From VRUE01 sp963702955 (GTDB lineage Bacteria > Actinomycetota > Thermoleophilia > Solirubrobacterales > 70-9), in NCBI GenBank assembly GCA_963702955.1, contig OY969774.1, positions 496,001 through 560,000 on the forward strand: 64,000 nt of DNA, in the 5' to 3' direction. Of this stretch, positions 1-9,414 are shown piece by piece. The notes beneath the pieces are model-generated. The model ran no database searches. It had not been told where the DNA came from and saw nothing but the letters and a program-made list of their open reading frames with translations. Numbering within the stretch: the first letter of the stretch is position 1; each line of letters begins with the position of its first letter. The translations under genes were made by a program, and so were the position numbers.

Positions 1-618
1 ATCACGCCGCAGTACATCTCCGACACCGTCGCCTGGGGGGCGATCGGCGCCCGCACCACCGAGAGCCAGATCCACCGCCAGCTCGGCTCCGGTCTCTCGA
101 TGCCGATCGGCTTCAAGAACCGCACCGACGGCAACGTCCAGGTCGCGGTCAACGCGGTCCGCGCCGCGGCGGCCCCGCACGCCTTCGCCGGGATCGACGA
201 CGCCGGCCGGCCGGCGATCCTGCACACCACCGGCAACCCGGACGGCCACGTGATCCTGCGCGGCGGCCGCGGGGGGCCGAACCACGGTCCCGAGGGAATC
301 GCGGCGGCGCTGGAGAAGCTGCGCGGCGCCGGCCTCGCCGAGCGGGTCGTGGTCAACGCCTCCCACGACAACAGCGAAAAGGTCCCCGCCAAGCAGATCG
401 CCGCGGCGGCGGAGATCGGCGACCAGGTCGCCGCCGGCAACGGGGCGATCGTCGGCGTGATGCTGGAGTCCTTCCTGGTCGAGGGGCGCCAGGACCTCGG
501 CGACGGCGACTCGCTCGTCTACGGCCAGTCGATCACCGACCCCTGCATCGACTGGGAGGAGACGGTCTCCGTGCTGGAGCGGCTGGCCGCGGCTGTGCGA
601 ACACGGCGCGGCCTGTGA
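1..618 (+). CDS. aroG: 3-deoxy-7-phosphoheptulonate synthase, AroG class I (5' truncated by window)
   Basis: This is the C-terminal ~205 residues of DAHP synthase, which condenses phosphoenolpyruvate and erythrose-4-phosphate in the first step of the shikimate pathway. The frame is open from base 1. Class I landmarks are visible: ARTTESQIHRQ, GFKNRTDGN, a GGRGGPNHG substrate loop, NASHDNSEK and GVMLESFLVEGRQ, and it ends near SITDPCIDWEET. The start lies outside the window. tyrA and aroA follow on the same strand, so this is an aromatic amino acid gene cluster. Family assignment is firm; whether the enzyme is feedback-inhibited, and by which amino acid, cannot be judged from this part. Confidence 0.95.
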   Translation: MTPQYISDTVAWGAIGARTTESQIHRQLGSGLSMPIGFKNRTDGNVQVAVNAVRAAAAPHAFAGIDDAGRPAILHTTGNPDGHVILRGGRGGPNHGPEGIAAALEKLRGAGLAERVVVNASHDNSEKVPAKQIAAAAEIGDQVAAGNGAIVGVMLESFLVEGRQDLGDGDSLVYGQSITDPCIDWEETVSVLERLAAAVRTRRGL

Positions 619-682
619 GCGCGGAGCGACCAAGCGTGCATCTCTGGTTCTTCGCGCCGGGAGCGAAGCGGGAAGCCTTGCT

Positions 683-1552
683 ATGAGGGTCGCCGTTCTC
701 GGGGTGGGCCTGATCGGGGGCTCGATCGGGCTCGCCGCGCGGGAGCGGCTGCAGAGCGAGGTGGTCGGCTGGGGCCCGAACCGGGCGACCCTGGACCGGG
801 CCGAGGCGCTGGGGGCGGTCGACCGCTCGGCGGACTCGGTCGCCGCGGCCTGCGAGGGCGCCGAGATCGTCTTCTGCGCGGCGCCGGTCTCGGCGCTCTG
901 CGACCTGGCGCGGGAGGCGCTCGCGGCGAGCGGCCCGGAGACGGTCGTCACCGACGCGGGCTCGACCAAGCGGGGGATAGTCGCCGAGCTCGGCGGCGAC
1001 AAGCGCTTCGTCGGCGGCCACCCTCTGGCCGGCGCTGAGACGGCCGGGGTGGCGAACGCCCGCGCCGACCTCTTCGACGGCGCCCGCTGGTACCTGACCC
1101 CGACCGAGCACACCAGCGACGTGCTGTGCGACCGCTTGCAGGAGGCGATCGTCCGCCTCGGCGCCCGCCCGCAGACGATCGACGCCGAGGCGCACGACCG
1201 CCTGATGGCGACGGTCAGCCACCTGCCGCACGTCTTCGCCGACGTCCTGGTCGGCCAGGCGGCGACCGAGTTGACACGCGACTCCGAGCGGATGCCCGAC
1301 GTCGGGCCGAGCTTCCGCGACGCGACCCGGGTCGCCGGCTCCAACCCGGCGATCTGGGGCGACATCTTCGCCGCCAACGGCGAGGCGGTCGCGGCGGCGC
1401 TCGACGACGCGATCGTCCGCCTCGACGAGGCGAGGGCGCTGATCCGCGCCGGTGACGCCGAGGCGATCGCCGCCTGGCACGCAGCAGCAGGCGGCTTGAA
1501 GAGCGCGCTGGAGGCGCTTGCCGACGGACACGGCGCCGGCGACGGCGGGTAG
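683..1552 (+). CDS. tyrA: prephenate dehydrogenase
   Basis: The 289-residue protein oxidatively decarboxylates prephenate (or arogenate) toward tyrosine. A Rossmann nucleotide-binding motif GVGLIGGSIG lies at residues 7-16, followed by the TyrA-type segments DAGSTK, GGHPLAGAETAG and ATVSHLPHVFAD (catalytic His region), plus the helical dimerisation domain. No C-terminal ACT domain is seen, as in short TyrA forms. It starts 64 bp after aroG; a small hairpin (CTTCGC...GCGAAG, about 646-664) lies in that gap. The end overlaps or abuts aroA depending on which aroA start is used. Confidence 0.93.
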   Translation: MRVAVLGVGLIGGSIGLAARERLQSEVVGWGPNRATLDRAEALGAVDRSADSVAAACEGAEIVFCAAPVSALCDLAREALAASGPETVVTDAGSTKRGIVAELGGDKRFVGGHPLAGAETAGVANARADLFDGARWYLTPTEHTSDVLCDRLQEAIVRLGARPQTIDAEAHDRLMATVSHLPHVFADVLVGQAATELTRDSERMPDVGPSFRDATRVAGSNPAIWGDIFAANGEAVAAALDDAIVRLDEARALIRAGDAEAIAAWHAAAGGLKSALEALADGHGAGDGG

Positions 1553-1556
1553 CCGG

Positions 1557-2852
1557 ATGGCGACGCGCTTCGAGCCGTCGGGGCCGCTGCGTGGCAGCCT
1601 GCGGCCGCCGGCCGACAAGTCGGTCTCCCACCGGGCAGCGCTGATCGCCGCGATGGGCGAGGGGGAGACGGCGATCGAGGGCTACCTCGACGCCGCCGAC
1701 ACCCGTTCGACTCTTGCCGCGGTCGAAGCGCTCGGCGCCGGGGTGCGGGGCGCCGGCGACGGCTCGGTCGGCTCTCTGCTGCGTATCGGCGGCGTCGGCC
1801 TGCGCGGCGCGGCGCCGGCCGCGATCGACGTCGGCAACGCCGGCACCCTGCTGCGCCTGCTGCCGGGATGGCTCGCCGGGCAGGAGGAGGGCGAGTGGAC
1901 GCTCGACGGCGACGAGTCGATCCGCCGACGCCCGGTCAACAGGATCGTCGCGCCGCTGCGGCAGATGGGGGCCGAGGTCTCCTGCCGCGACGGTCGCCTG
2001 CCTCCGCTCCGGGTCAGGGGCGCTTCGCTGCACGGCATCGCCTACGAGCTGCCCGTCGCCAGCGCCCAGGTCAAGTCCTGTCTGCTGTTCGCCGGGCTGC
2101 TGGCCGAAGGCGAGACGCGGATCGTCGAGCCGCTGCCGACGCGCGACCACAGCGAGCGGATGCTGCGTGCGGCCGGCGCCGAAATCGATCGCGAGGGCGA
2201 GACGATCGTCGTCCATCCGGCCGAGCGGCTGACGCCGGAGCGCATCGTCGTCCCGGCCGACTTCTCCTCGGCCGCCTTCTTCGTCGCCGCCGGTCTGCTC
2301 GTACCTGAAAGCGAGATCACCCTCACGGGGGTCGGACTCAACCCGACGCGCACCGGCCTGCTGACGATCCTCGGGCGGATGGGGGCGCGAATCGAAGCGA
2401 CTCCGGAGGGCGAGGAAGGCGGCGAGCCGATCGGCTCGGTCGTCGTACGCGCCTCGGAGTTGACGGGGACCGAGGTCGGCGGCGCCGACGTCCCGCTGGC
2501 GATCGACGAGCTGCCGCTGGTCGCCCTCGCCGCCTGCTTCGCCGAGGGCGGGACGACGATCCGCGACGCGGCCGAGCTGCGGCGCAAGGAGAGCGACCGG
2601 ATCGCGACCGTCGCCGCGGCATTGAGCGCGCTGGGCGGCTCGGTCGAGACGTTCGAGGACGGGATGCGGATCGAGGGCACGGGCGGCTTGCGCGGCGGCG
2701 CGATCGACTCCCACGGCGACCACCGGATCGCGATGCTCGGCGCGATCGCCGGCCTCGCCTCGCGCGACGGCGTCGAGGTGGCGGGAATGGGCGCCGCCGC
2801 CGTCAGCTACCCGGGCTTCGAGGCCGACCTCGCGTCGCTCCGCGGCGGCTGA
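1557..2852 (+). CDS. aroA: 3-phosphoshikimate 1-carboxyvinyltransferase (EPSP synthase)
   Basis: This enzyme transfers the enolpyruvyl group of PEP to shikimate-3-phosphate. The N-terminal LRPPADKSVSHRAALIAA is the family signature, followed by GNAGTLLRLLPGWLAG, a substrate-binding segment QVKSCLLFAGLLAEG, RRKESDRI and DHRIAMLGA. The ATG at 1557 (MATRFEPSG) is chosen over an in-frame ATG at 1518, which would overlap the tyrA end; neither has a strong Shine-Dalgarno sequence. It follows tyrA by 4 bp, consistent with co-transcription, and cmk follows after 23 bp. Confidence 0.93.
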   Translation: MATRFEPSGPLRGSLRPPADKSVSHRAALIAAMGEGETAIEGYLDAADTRSTLAAVEALGAGVRGAGDGSVGSLLRIGGVGLRGAAPAAIDVGNAGTLLRLLPGWLAGQEEGEWTLDGDESIRRRPVNRIVAPLRQMGAEVSCRDGRLPPLRVRGASLHGIAYELPVASAQVKSCLLFAGLLAEGETRIVEPLPTRDHSERMLRAAGAEIDREGETIVVHPAERLTPERIVVPADFSSAAFFVAAGLLVPESEITLTGVGLNPTRTGLLTILGRMGARIEATPEGEEGGEPIGSVVVRASELTGTEVGGADVPLAIDELPLVALAACFAEGGTTIRDAAELRRKESDRIATVAAALSALGGSVETFEDGMRIEGTGGLRGGAIDSHGDHRIAMLGAIAGLASRDGVEVAGMGAAAVSYPGFEADLASLRGG

Positions 2853-2875
2853 GCGCGCGCCATACGCTGCCGCCC

Positions 2876-3514
2876 ATGGTCATCGCGATCGACGGTCCCG
2901 CCGGGGCCGGCAAGTCAACGGTCGCCCGTGCCGTCGCGGCGGCGCTCGGTTTCACCTACCTTGACTCCGGGGCGATGTACCGCTGCGTGGCGCTGGCCGC
3001 GCTGGAGGCCGGTGCCGATCTCGGCAACGGCGAGGCGCTGGGCCGGTTGGCCGGGGGGCTGGAGATCGACCTGAGCGGGGAGCGGGTGGAGCTGGGCGGG
3101 CGCGACGTCGGCACGGCGATCCGCGAGCCGCGGGTCACCGAGGCCGCCTCGCGCGTCTCCGTCCACCCGCCGGTGCGGGCGGCGATGGTCGCCCGCCAGC
3201 GGGCGCTGATCGCCGCCGGACGCTACGTCGCCGAGGGCCGCGACATCGGCACCGTGGTCAGCCCCGAGGCGCCGCTGAAGGTCTTCCTCACCGCCGGCGC
3301 CGAGGAGCGCGCGAGGCGCCGGGCGGCACAGACCGGCGAGGACGAGGCGGCGGTTCTCGCCGCGCAATCCGAGCGCGACGAGCGCGACGAGAAGCGCGAG
3401 CACGGTGCCCTCCGCGCCGCCGCCGACGCGATCGAGGTCGACACCACCGGCCTCTCCCTGGACGAGGTCGTAGCCCGCGTCGTCACCCTCGCCCGCGAGC
3501 GGGAGTTGACGTGA
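2876..3514 (+). CDS. cmk: cytidylate kinase
   Basis: The 212-residue enzyme phosphorylates CMP and dCMP. It begins with IAIDGPAGAGKSTVARAVA (P-loop, residues 3-21) and has the CMP-binding LDSGAMYRCVAL, EGRDIGTVV (Asp/Arg substrate contacts) and a lid segment AEERARRRAAQ. Length is typical of the family. The final codons overlap the GTG start of der by 4 bp (GTGA), indicating translational coupling. The order aroA-cmk-der is common in bacteria. Confidence 0.95.
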   Translation: MVIAIDGPAGAGKSTVARAVAAALGFTYLDSGAMYRCVALAALEAGADLGNGEALGRLAGGLEIDLSGERVELGGRDVGTAIREPRVTEAASRVSVHPPVRAAMVARQRALIAAGRYVAEGRDIGTVVSPEAPLKVFLTAGAEERARRRAAQTGEDEAAVLAAQSERDERDEKREHGALRAAADAIEVDTTGLSLDEVVARVVTLARERELT

Positions 3515-4827
3515 GCCGGTTGCCCACCGTCGCCGTCGTCGGCTTTCCCAACGTCGGCAAGAGCACCCTGGTCAACCGGCTCGCCGGGGGGCGGGAGGCG
3601 GTGACCCACGCCGAGCCGGGCGTCACCCGCGACCGCAAGCGGGTCCGCTGCGAGTGGAACGGGCGCGCCTTCGAGCTGCTCGACACCGGCGGGATCGACA
3701 TCGAGGACGAGACCGAGCTGGCCGCCGACGTGCAGCGCCAGGCGCGGATCGGGATCGCCGAGGCCGACCTGATCCTGCTGGTCGTCGACGGCCGTGCCGG
3801 CGTCCGCGGCGGCGACGCCGAGCTGGCGAAGACGCTGCGCGGCGCCGAGGCGCCGGTGCTGGTCGTCGTCAACAAAGTCGACCGCCCCGAGGACGAGCAC
3901 CTGACCGCCGAGTTCCACCAGCTCGGCCTCGGCGAGCCGATCGGCGTCTCCGCCGGCCACGGGCTCGGCAGCGGCGACCTGCTCGACCGCGTCGTCGAGC
4001 TGCTCGGCGAGCTGCCGGAGCCGCCGCCGGGCGAAGACCCTGTCCACGTCGCCGTCGTCGGCCGTCCGAACGCCGGCAAGTCCTCGCTGGTCAACGCCTT
4101 CCTCGGCACCCAGCGGGTGATCGTCTCCGAGCGCGCCGGCACCACCCGCGACGCGATCGACACCGAGGTCGAGGTCGACGGCCGTCCGGTCGTCCTCGTC
4201 GACACCGCCGGCCTGCGGCGCCGCTCCAAGGTCGCCGGCAGCGTCGACTACTACGCCCAGCTGCGCTCCGAGCTGGCGGTCGAGCGAGCCGACGTGGCGA
4301 TCGTCGTCTGCGACGCCTCCGAGGGGATCACCGCCGAGGACCTGCGGGTCGCCGAGCTGGCGATGCGGGCGGGCTGCGCGACGCTGCTGGTCCTCAACAA
4401 GTGGGACATCGGCACGACCGACATCGACGACGCCCGCGCCCGGGTCGAGCGCAAGCTGCGACTGCGGCCGGCGGTCGTCACCTGCTCGGCGACGGGTGGC
4501 CGCAACGTCGAGAAGCTGCTGCCGAAGGCGCTGGAGCTGGCCGACCGCGCCGCCGAGCGGATCCCGACGCCGGAGCTGAACCGCTTCGTCGCCGAGGTCG
4601 TCGCGACGACGCCGCCGCCCTCGCGGCGCGGGCGGCGGCTGCGGCTCTACTACGCGGCGCAGGTCGGCGAGCGCCCGCCGCGGATCGCGATCCAGGTCAA
4701 CGACCGCAAGCTGATCGTCCGCGACTGGGCCTACCACCTGGAGAACCGGATGCGCGAGGCCTACGGGCTCGAGGGCGTCCCGCTGGTGATCGACTACGTC
4801 CCCCACAGCGGTCGGCGACGCGGCTGA
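3511..4827 (+). CDS. der: ribosome biogenesis GTPase Der (EngA)
   Basis: This double-GTPase of 438 residues is needed for 50S maturation. Two G domains are visible in tandem: GFPNVGKSTL (about residue 11) with DTGG and NKVD, and GRPNAGKSSLVN (about residue 185) with DTAGLRRRSK and NKWD. A KH-like domain at the C terminus (about 350-438) ends in a basic HSGRRRG. Start GTG at 3511 overlaps the cmk stop. It is followed 24 bp later by metK. Confidence 0.96.
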   Translation: MSRLPTVAVVGFPNVGKSTLVNRLAGGREAVTHAEPGVTRDRKRVRCEWNGRAFELLDTGGIDIEDETELAADVQRQARIGIAEADLILLVVDGRAGVRGGDAELAKTLRGAEAPVLVVVNKVDRPEDEHLTAEFHQLGLGEPIGVSAGHGLGSGDLLDRVVELLGELPEPPPGEDPVHVAVVGRPNAGKSSLVNAFLGTQRVIVSERAGTTRDAIDTEVEVDGRPVVLVDTAGLRRRSKVAGSVDYYAQLRSELAVERADVAIVVCDASEGITAEDLRVAELAMRAGCATLLVLNKWDIGTTDIDDARARVERKLRLRPAVVTCSATGGRNVEKLLPKALELADRAAERIPTPELNRFVAEVVATTPPPSRRGRRLRLYYAAQVGERPPRIAIQVNDRKLIVRDWAYHLENRMREAYGLEGVPLVIDYVPHSGRRRG

Positions 4828-4851
4828 CGCGCGTCCCGGTACGCTTCCGCC

Positions 4852-6105
4852 ATGTCAACCATCCAGCCGCTCGCCGAGGGCGAGTACCTCTTCACTTCGG
4901 AGTCCGTCACCGAGGGTCATCCGGACAAGGTCTGCGACCAGATCTCCGACGCGATCCTCGACGCGGTGATGGCCGGCGACCCCGAGGGGCGCGTCGCCTG
5001 CGAGACGCTCGTCAACACCGGCATGGCCGTGGTCTCGGGGGAGATCTCCACCACGGTCCACCTCGACGTGCCCGAGCTGGTCCGCGAGACGATCCGCGGG
5101 ATCGGCTACGACCACGGCGACTACGGCTACAACTGCGACCACATCTCGGTCCTTGTCTCGCTCGACAAGCAGTCGCCCGACATCGCCCAGGGCGTCGACG
5201 CCTCGCACGAGACCCGCACCGGTTCCGCGATCGACGACGAGCTGCTGCAGGCCGGAGCCGGCGACCAGGGGATGATGTTCGGCTACGCGACCGACGAGAC
5301 CGAGGCGCTGATGCCGATGCCGATCCAGCTCGCCCACCGGCTGGCCGAACGGCTCGCCGCGGTGCGCAAGGACGGCACCCTCGACTACCTCGGCCCGGAC
5401 GGCAAGACGCAGGTCACCGTGCGCTACGCCGACGGCCGCCCGGTGCGGATCGAGAAGCTGCTGATCTCCACCCAGCACGCGGCGGCGGTCGATTCGCAGG
5501 AGACGATCAAGCCCGACCTCTGGCAGCACGTCGTGATGCCGGTGCTGACGGCCGAAGCGGCGGGGATGTTCGACGAGGACGAGCTGCGCGACGGCTTCCT
5601 GGTCAACCCGACCGGCCAGTTCGTGATCGGCGGCCCGGTCGGCGACGCCGGCCTCACCGGCCGCAAGATCATCGTCGACACCTACGGCGGCATGGCCCGC
5701 CACGGCGGCGGCGCCTTCTCCGGCAAGGACCCGTCGAAGGTCGACCGCTCGGCCGCCTACGCGGCGCGGCACGTCGCCAAGAACGTCGTCGCCGCCGGGC
5801 TGGCGCAGCGCTGCGAGGTGCAGGTCGCCTACGCGATCGGCGTCGCCCATCCGGTCTCGCTGATGGTCGAGACCTTCGGCACCGGCACGCTGCCGGACAT
5901 GGAGATCTCGCGCCTGGTCGAGGCCGAGTTCGACCTCCGCCCCGGCGCCTTCCGCCGCTACCTCGACCTGCACCGGCCGATCTTCCAGAAGACCGCCGCG
6001 TACGGCCACTTCGGAAGAGAGGATGAGGACTTCACCTGGGAGCGGACCGACAGGGCGGATGCATTGCGTGAAGCTGCGGGTTCTAAGGCCGCTGCCCCTG
6101 CCTGA
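4852..6105 (+). CDS. metK: S-adenosylmethionine synthetase
   Basis: This enzyme makes SAM from methionine and ATP. The N-terminal FTSESVTEGHPDKVCDQISDA carries the catalytic His and ATP-binding residues; further motifs are GAGDQGMMFGYATDET, GGPVGDAGLTGRKI and the phosphate loop GGGAFSGKDPSKVDRS. At 417 residues it is slightly longer than typical, with a short Ala-rich tail (AAGSKAAAPA). The 24-bp upstream gap leaves no room for a SAM riboswitch. The stop codon sits at the edge of a large nested inverted repeat. Confidence 0.96.
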   Translation: MSTIQPLAEGEYLFTSESVTEGHPDKVCDQISDAILDAVMAGDPEGRVACETLVNTGMAVVSGEISTTVHLDVPELVRETIRGIGYDHGDYGYNCDHISVLVSLDKQSPDIAQGVDASHETRTGSAIDDELLQAGAGDQGMMFGYATDETEALMPMPIQLAHRLAERLAAVRKDGTLDYLGPDGKTQVTVRYADGRPVRIEKLLISTQHAAAVDSQETIKPDLWQHVVMPVLTAEAAGMFDEDELRDGFLVNPTGQFVIGGPVGDAGLTGRKIIVDTYGGMARHGGGAFSGKDPSKVDRSAAYAARHVAKNVVAAGLAQRCEVQVAYAIGVAHPVSLMVETFGTGTLPDMEISRLVEAEFDLRPGAFRRYLDLHRPIFQKTAAYGHFGREDEDFTWERTDRADALREAAGSKAAAPA

Positions 6106-6218
6106 GAGCCCATCCGGCAGGGGTTCCACTTAACTTTTTCCGAAGACAGCCGGCGGCTGTCCGTCGGCGTCCCCACGGAAAAAGTACAAGACGTTCCACC
6201 CCTACCGGATGGGCTCTA
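6105..6218. repeat. nested three-level inverted repeat between convergent metK and PH-domain gene
   Basis: Three coaxial stems lie inside one another. The outer stem pairs 6105-6117 with 6206-6218 (13 bp perfect, AGAGCCCATCCGG) and continues with a few pairs after one mismatch. The middle stem pairs 6134-6143 (ACTTTTTCCG) with 6177-6186 (10 bp perfect). The inner stem pairs 6146-6153 (GACAGCCG) with 6155-6162. The element fills the whole gap between the metK stop and the end of the facing gene, so a bidirectional terminator is one role. The unusual nested architecture may also be a small mobile or REP-like element inserted in a terminator loop. Confidence 0.75.
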
Positions 6219-6722
6219 CCTCGGGGGCTGTGCTTGACCCAAGCCGTGAGAGCCGGCAGCCGATGCTCCCGTGGCTTGGTTGACAGCGTGTACGACTTCA
6301 GCTGGATCCGCGACGCCGACGAAGACGAAGTTGTAGTCGTCGGTTGCGGCGGTGTCGAAGTCGACGTCGCCGATCTGCATCGCCCGCTGGTAGATCGACT
6401 GGCGGTAGTTGACGTTCTGGACCCGCTCGAGGCGCGTCTCCTGGACCTCGCGGGAGACGATCCCGCGCTTGATGTTGAGGCGCCGGTCGGTGATCGTGTA
6501 GACGGTGGCGACCCGCTTGAGGAAGCCGGCGAGGACGGTCACCGCGATCACCGCGAGGACGATCAGGAAGACGTCGAACGCGCCCGCCCCGAACAGCTTC
6601 GCGATCAGCCCGGCGACCGCGGCGACGAGGACGCCTTTCAGGTAGAAGCCGAGGATCGCCCGCCAGGACGGATGCCCCTGGAAGATCACCCGCTCGCCGG
6701 GGCTGAGGTTGAGTCCGGTCAT
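6216..6722 (-). CDS. membrane-anchored bacterial PH (bPH2-like) domain protein
   Basis: The 168-residue protein begins MTGLNLSPGERVIFQGHPSW, a typical start of bacterial PH-domain membrane proteins. Two hydrophobic segments follow (about residues 18-35 and 43-65), then YTITDRRLNIKRGIVSREVQETRLERVQNV, the hallmark of the family, and a cytosolic C terminus. An ATG 26 codons further upstream exists but would overlap the divergent priA start region; the start used here puts the SPGE motif near the N terminus. Function is unknown beyond likely membrane association. It converges on metK. Confidence 0.75.
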   Translation of the reverse strand: MTGLNLSPGERVIFQGHPSWRAILGFYLKGVLVAAVAGLIAKLFGAGAFDVFLIVLAVIAVTVLAGFLKRVATVYTITDRRLNIKRGIVSREVQETRLERVQNVNYRQSIYQRAMQIGDVDFDTAATDDYNFVFVGVADPAEVVHAVNQATGASAAGSHGLGQAQPPR

Positions 6723-6771
6723 CGCCGCGGAGGATATCCCGGCCGTCCGCCTGCATCCATACCTTCCTGCG

Positions 6772-8744
6772 GTGATCGCCAAGGTCGAGCCGCTGACCAC
6801 CGCGCGTGCCCTGCGCGGCCCCTTCGACTACCTGCTGCCGGCCGAGATGTCCGGCGTCGGCGTCGGTAGCGTCGTCCGCGTGCCGTTCGGGCGGCGGCGC
6901 ACGCTGGGGGTGGTCGTCGGCCTCGCCGAGACCTCCGAGCTGCCGCCCGAGCGCCTCGCCGAGCCGCTGGAGGCGCTCGAGGCCGGCGTTCCGGCCGAGC
7001 TGGTGCGGCTCGCCCTCTGGGTCGCCCGCGAGTACTGCTCGACCCCCTCGCGCGGCCTGCGGCTGGTCCTGCCGGCAGATCCCGGGGTCCGCAAGCGGCG
7101 CTCGCGGCCGCGGGTCGAGCATCCCGAAATCGGCGAATCCGCGACCGAGCGCCCGGCGCTGCTGCCCGAGCAGGAGCACGCGGTCGAGCGGGTCGTCGCC
7201 GCGCTCGACGGCGAGGCCGGGGCGCCGCGGCAGCTGCTCCTGCACGGGGTGACCGGGTCGGGCAAGACCGAGGTCTACCTGGCCGCGGTCGAGGCGGCGC
7301 TGGCCCGCGGCCGGGGCGCAATCGTCCTCGTGCCGGAGATCGGCCTGGCGCCGCAGGCGGTGGCCCGCTTCCAGGCGCGGCTCGGCGACCGGATCGCGGT
7401 CCTGCACTCGGCCCTGACCAAGGGGCAGCGCTACGACGAGTGGCGGCGCCTGCGCGACGGCGAGGCGCGCGTCTGCGTCGGCCCCCGCTCGGCCGTCTTC
7501 GCCCCGGTCGGCGAGCTCGGCCTGATCGTGATCGACGAGGAGCACGACGCCTCCTACAAGCAGGAGGGCGACCCCTGCTACGACGCCCGCACCGTCGCCC
7601 GCCGCCGCGCCGCGGAATCCGGCGCGACGCTGCTTGCCGGCACCGCGACGCCGCGGCCGGAGAGCTGGCTGGAGCTGCCCCGGGTCGAGCTGCCGCGCCG
7701 CGTCGACGGCCGCCCGATGCCGCCGGTCGAGGTGCTCGACATGCGCGGAGCCGACCCGCGCTCGGGCCCGCTGCACGCCGATACCTGGGCCGGCCTCGAG
7801 CAGGTGCGCCGGAGCGGCGCCAAGGCGATCGTGATGGTCAACCGCCGCGGCTTCGCCCCCTGGCTGACCTGCCGCTCCTGCGGCCGCCACTGGGGCTGCC
7901 CCGCCTGCGACGTCTCGCTGATCGTCCACCGCCACGCCGGCCGCCTCGTCTGCCACCACTGCGCCCACGCCGAGCCGCTGCCGCACAGCTGTCCGGACTG
8001 CGACTCGACCACGCTCTCGCGGGCCGGGGCGGGGACCGAGCAGATCGAGGCGCTGCTGGCCGAGCGGCTGGACCCGATGCCGGTCTTCCGGCTCGACTCC
8101 GACGTCGCCGCCGGCCGCGGCGCCCACGCCCGCATCCTCGCCGCCTTCGACGCCGCCGAGAGCGGCGTCCTGGTCGGCACCCAGATGGTCGCCAAGGGCC
8201 ACGACTTCCCGCAGGTGACGCTGAGCGCGATCGTCGACGCCGACGCGACCCTGCGCTTCCCCGACTTCCGCGCCGGCGAGCGGACCTTTGCGATGGTCGC
8301 CCAGCTGGCCGGCCGCAGCGGCCGCGGCGAGGCGGGGGGGAGGTGATCGTTCAGACCCTGGCCCCGGAGGCGGCGAGCATCGCCCACGCCGCCCGCCACG
8401 ACTCCGCCGGCTTCCTCGCCGGGGAGGTGGAGCGGCGGCGGAGGCTGCGCTACCCGCCCTTCTCCCACCTGGTGCGGGTGGTGCTGAGGGCGGAGTCCGA
8501 GCAGCGCCTCGACGAGGCCGCCTCGCAGCTCGCCGAGCTGCTCCGCGACACCCTGCCCGGCGACGCCGACCTGCTCGGCCCGGCGCCGATGTTCCGCGTC
8601 CGCAACCGCCACCGCCGCCGCATCCTCACCAAGTCCGACGACCGCGACGCCACCGTCGCTGCGATCGGCGACGCGGTCGAGCGCCTCGCCGCCGACCGCG
8701 CGCTCAAGGACGTCGCGATCGGCGTCGACGTCGATCCCCAGTAG
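6772..8744 (+). CDS. priA: primosomal protein N' (PriA helicase), frameshifted in a G run at 8334-8340
   Basis: This 3'-to-5' helicase restarts stalled replication forks. It shows the N-terminal DNA-binding domain, Walker A GVTGSGKTEVYL, Walker B VIDEEHDASYK, a two-zinc insertion (CRSCGRHWGCPAC...CHHC...CPDC), and AGRSGRGE. The Walker A is intact, unlike the degenerate PriA of many Actinomycetia. The reading frame breaks after RGEAGG at a run of seven G (8334-8340); the rest (EVIVQTLAPEAAS to the end at 8744) continues in the -1 frame. One more G, or a -1 ribosomal slip, restores a full protein. A GTG start at 6772 is preferred; an ATG at 6709 is possible. Unshifted, the last ~135 residues are lost. 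Confidence 0.88.
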
Positions 8745-8772
8745 GGCTGCGGCGATCCATACAATCGATCCG

Positions 8773-9414
8773 ATGAGCGACGAGGGGGCCACAGAGGCCG
8801 GAACCGAACGCGAGGAGCTCGAAGCGGAGTTGCTCGCACGGCGCGAAGCGGCGCTGGCGCAGGTGGTCAAGTTCGGCGACCCGGTGCTGAAGAGCAGGGC
8901 CTCTCCGGTCGCGGACTTCGGCCCCGAGCTGCGGGCCGAGGTCGAGCGGATGTTCGCGATCATGCGCGACGGGATGGGGGTCGGCCTGGCGGCCACCCAG
9001 ATCGGCGTGCTGCGCCGGGTTCTCGTCTTCCAGGCCGGCTCCGACAGCCCGCCGACGGGACTGGTCAACCCCTCGGTCGAGTGGCTCTCCGAGGACGCGG
9101 TCCTCGCCGAAGAGGGCTGCCTCAGCCTGCCGCGGGTGGCGATGGACGTCGAGCGGCCGCTGTACGTGCGGGTCACCGCGGTCGACGTCGAGGGCGAGCC
9201 GCTGACGATCGAGGCCTCCGGGCTCGAGGCGCGGGTGCTCCAGCACGAGATCGACCACCTCGACGGGGTGCTGATCCTCGACCGGGCGCCGCGCGACCAG
9301 CGCAAGGCGGCGCTGCGCGCCCTGCGCGAAGGCGGCAGCTACGCGCCGCCGAGCGAGGACGACGGGGCGGTGGAGGGCGAAGAGCACCACCGCGAGCCGC
9401 GCTCCGACGCGTGA
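8773..9414 (+). CDS. def: peptide deformylase
   Basis: This metalloenzyme removes the formyl group from nascent N-terminal formyl-Met. The three family motifs are GVGLAATQIG, EEGCLSLPRV (Cys metal ligand) and QHEIDHLDGVL (HEXXH metal ligands). The 213-residue form has an N-terminal extension rich in Glu/Ala (about 30 residues) and an acidic, His-containing C-terminal tail, both outside the catalytic fold. Its stop overlaps the fmt start by 4 bp, the classic def-fmt coupling. Confidence 0.95.
   Translation: MSDEGATEAGTEREELEAELLARREAALAQVVKFGDPVLKSRASPVADFGPELRAEVERMFAIMRDGMGVGLAATQIGVLRRVLVFQAGSDSPPTGLVNPSVEWLSEDAVLAEEGCLSLPRVAMDVERPLYVRVTAVDVEGEPLTIEASGLEARVLQHEIDHLDGVLILDRAPRDQRKAALRALREGGSYAPPSEDDGAVEGEEHHREPRSDA

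Noticed and set aside
1215..2723. Long open frame antisense to aroA/tyrA
   Set aside because: High GC content keeps antisense frames open. Its codons show no coding signature, its product is Arg/Ala/Asp-rich low complexity, and the sense strand holds clear enzymes. The same applies to the other long antisense frames in the window.
4828..4851. SAM riboswitch upstream of metK
   Set aside because: Only 24 bp separate der and metK; no structured leader can fit.
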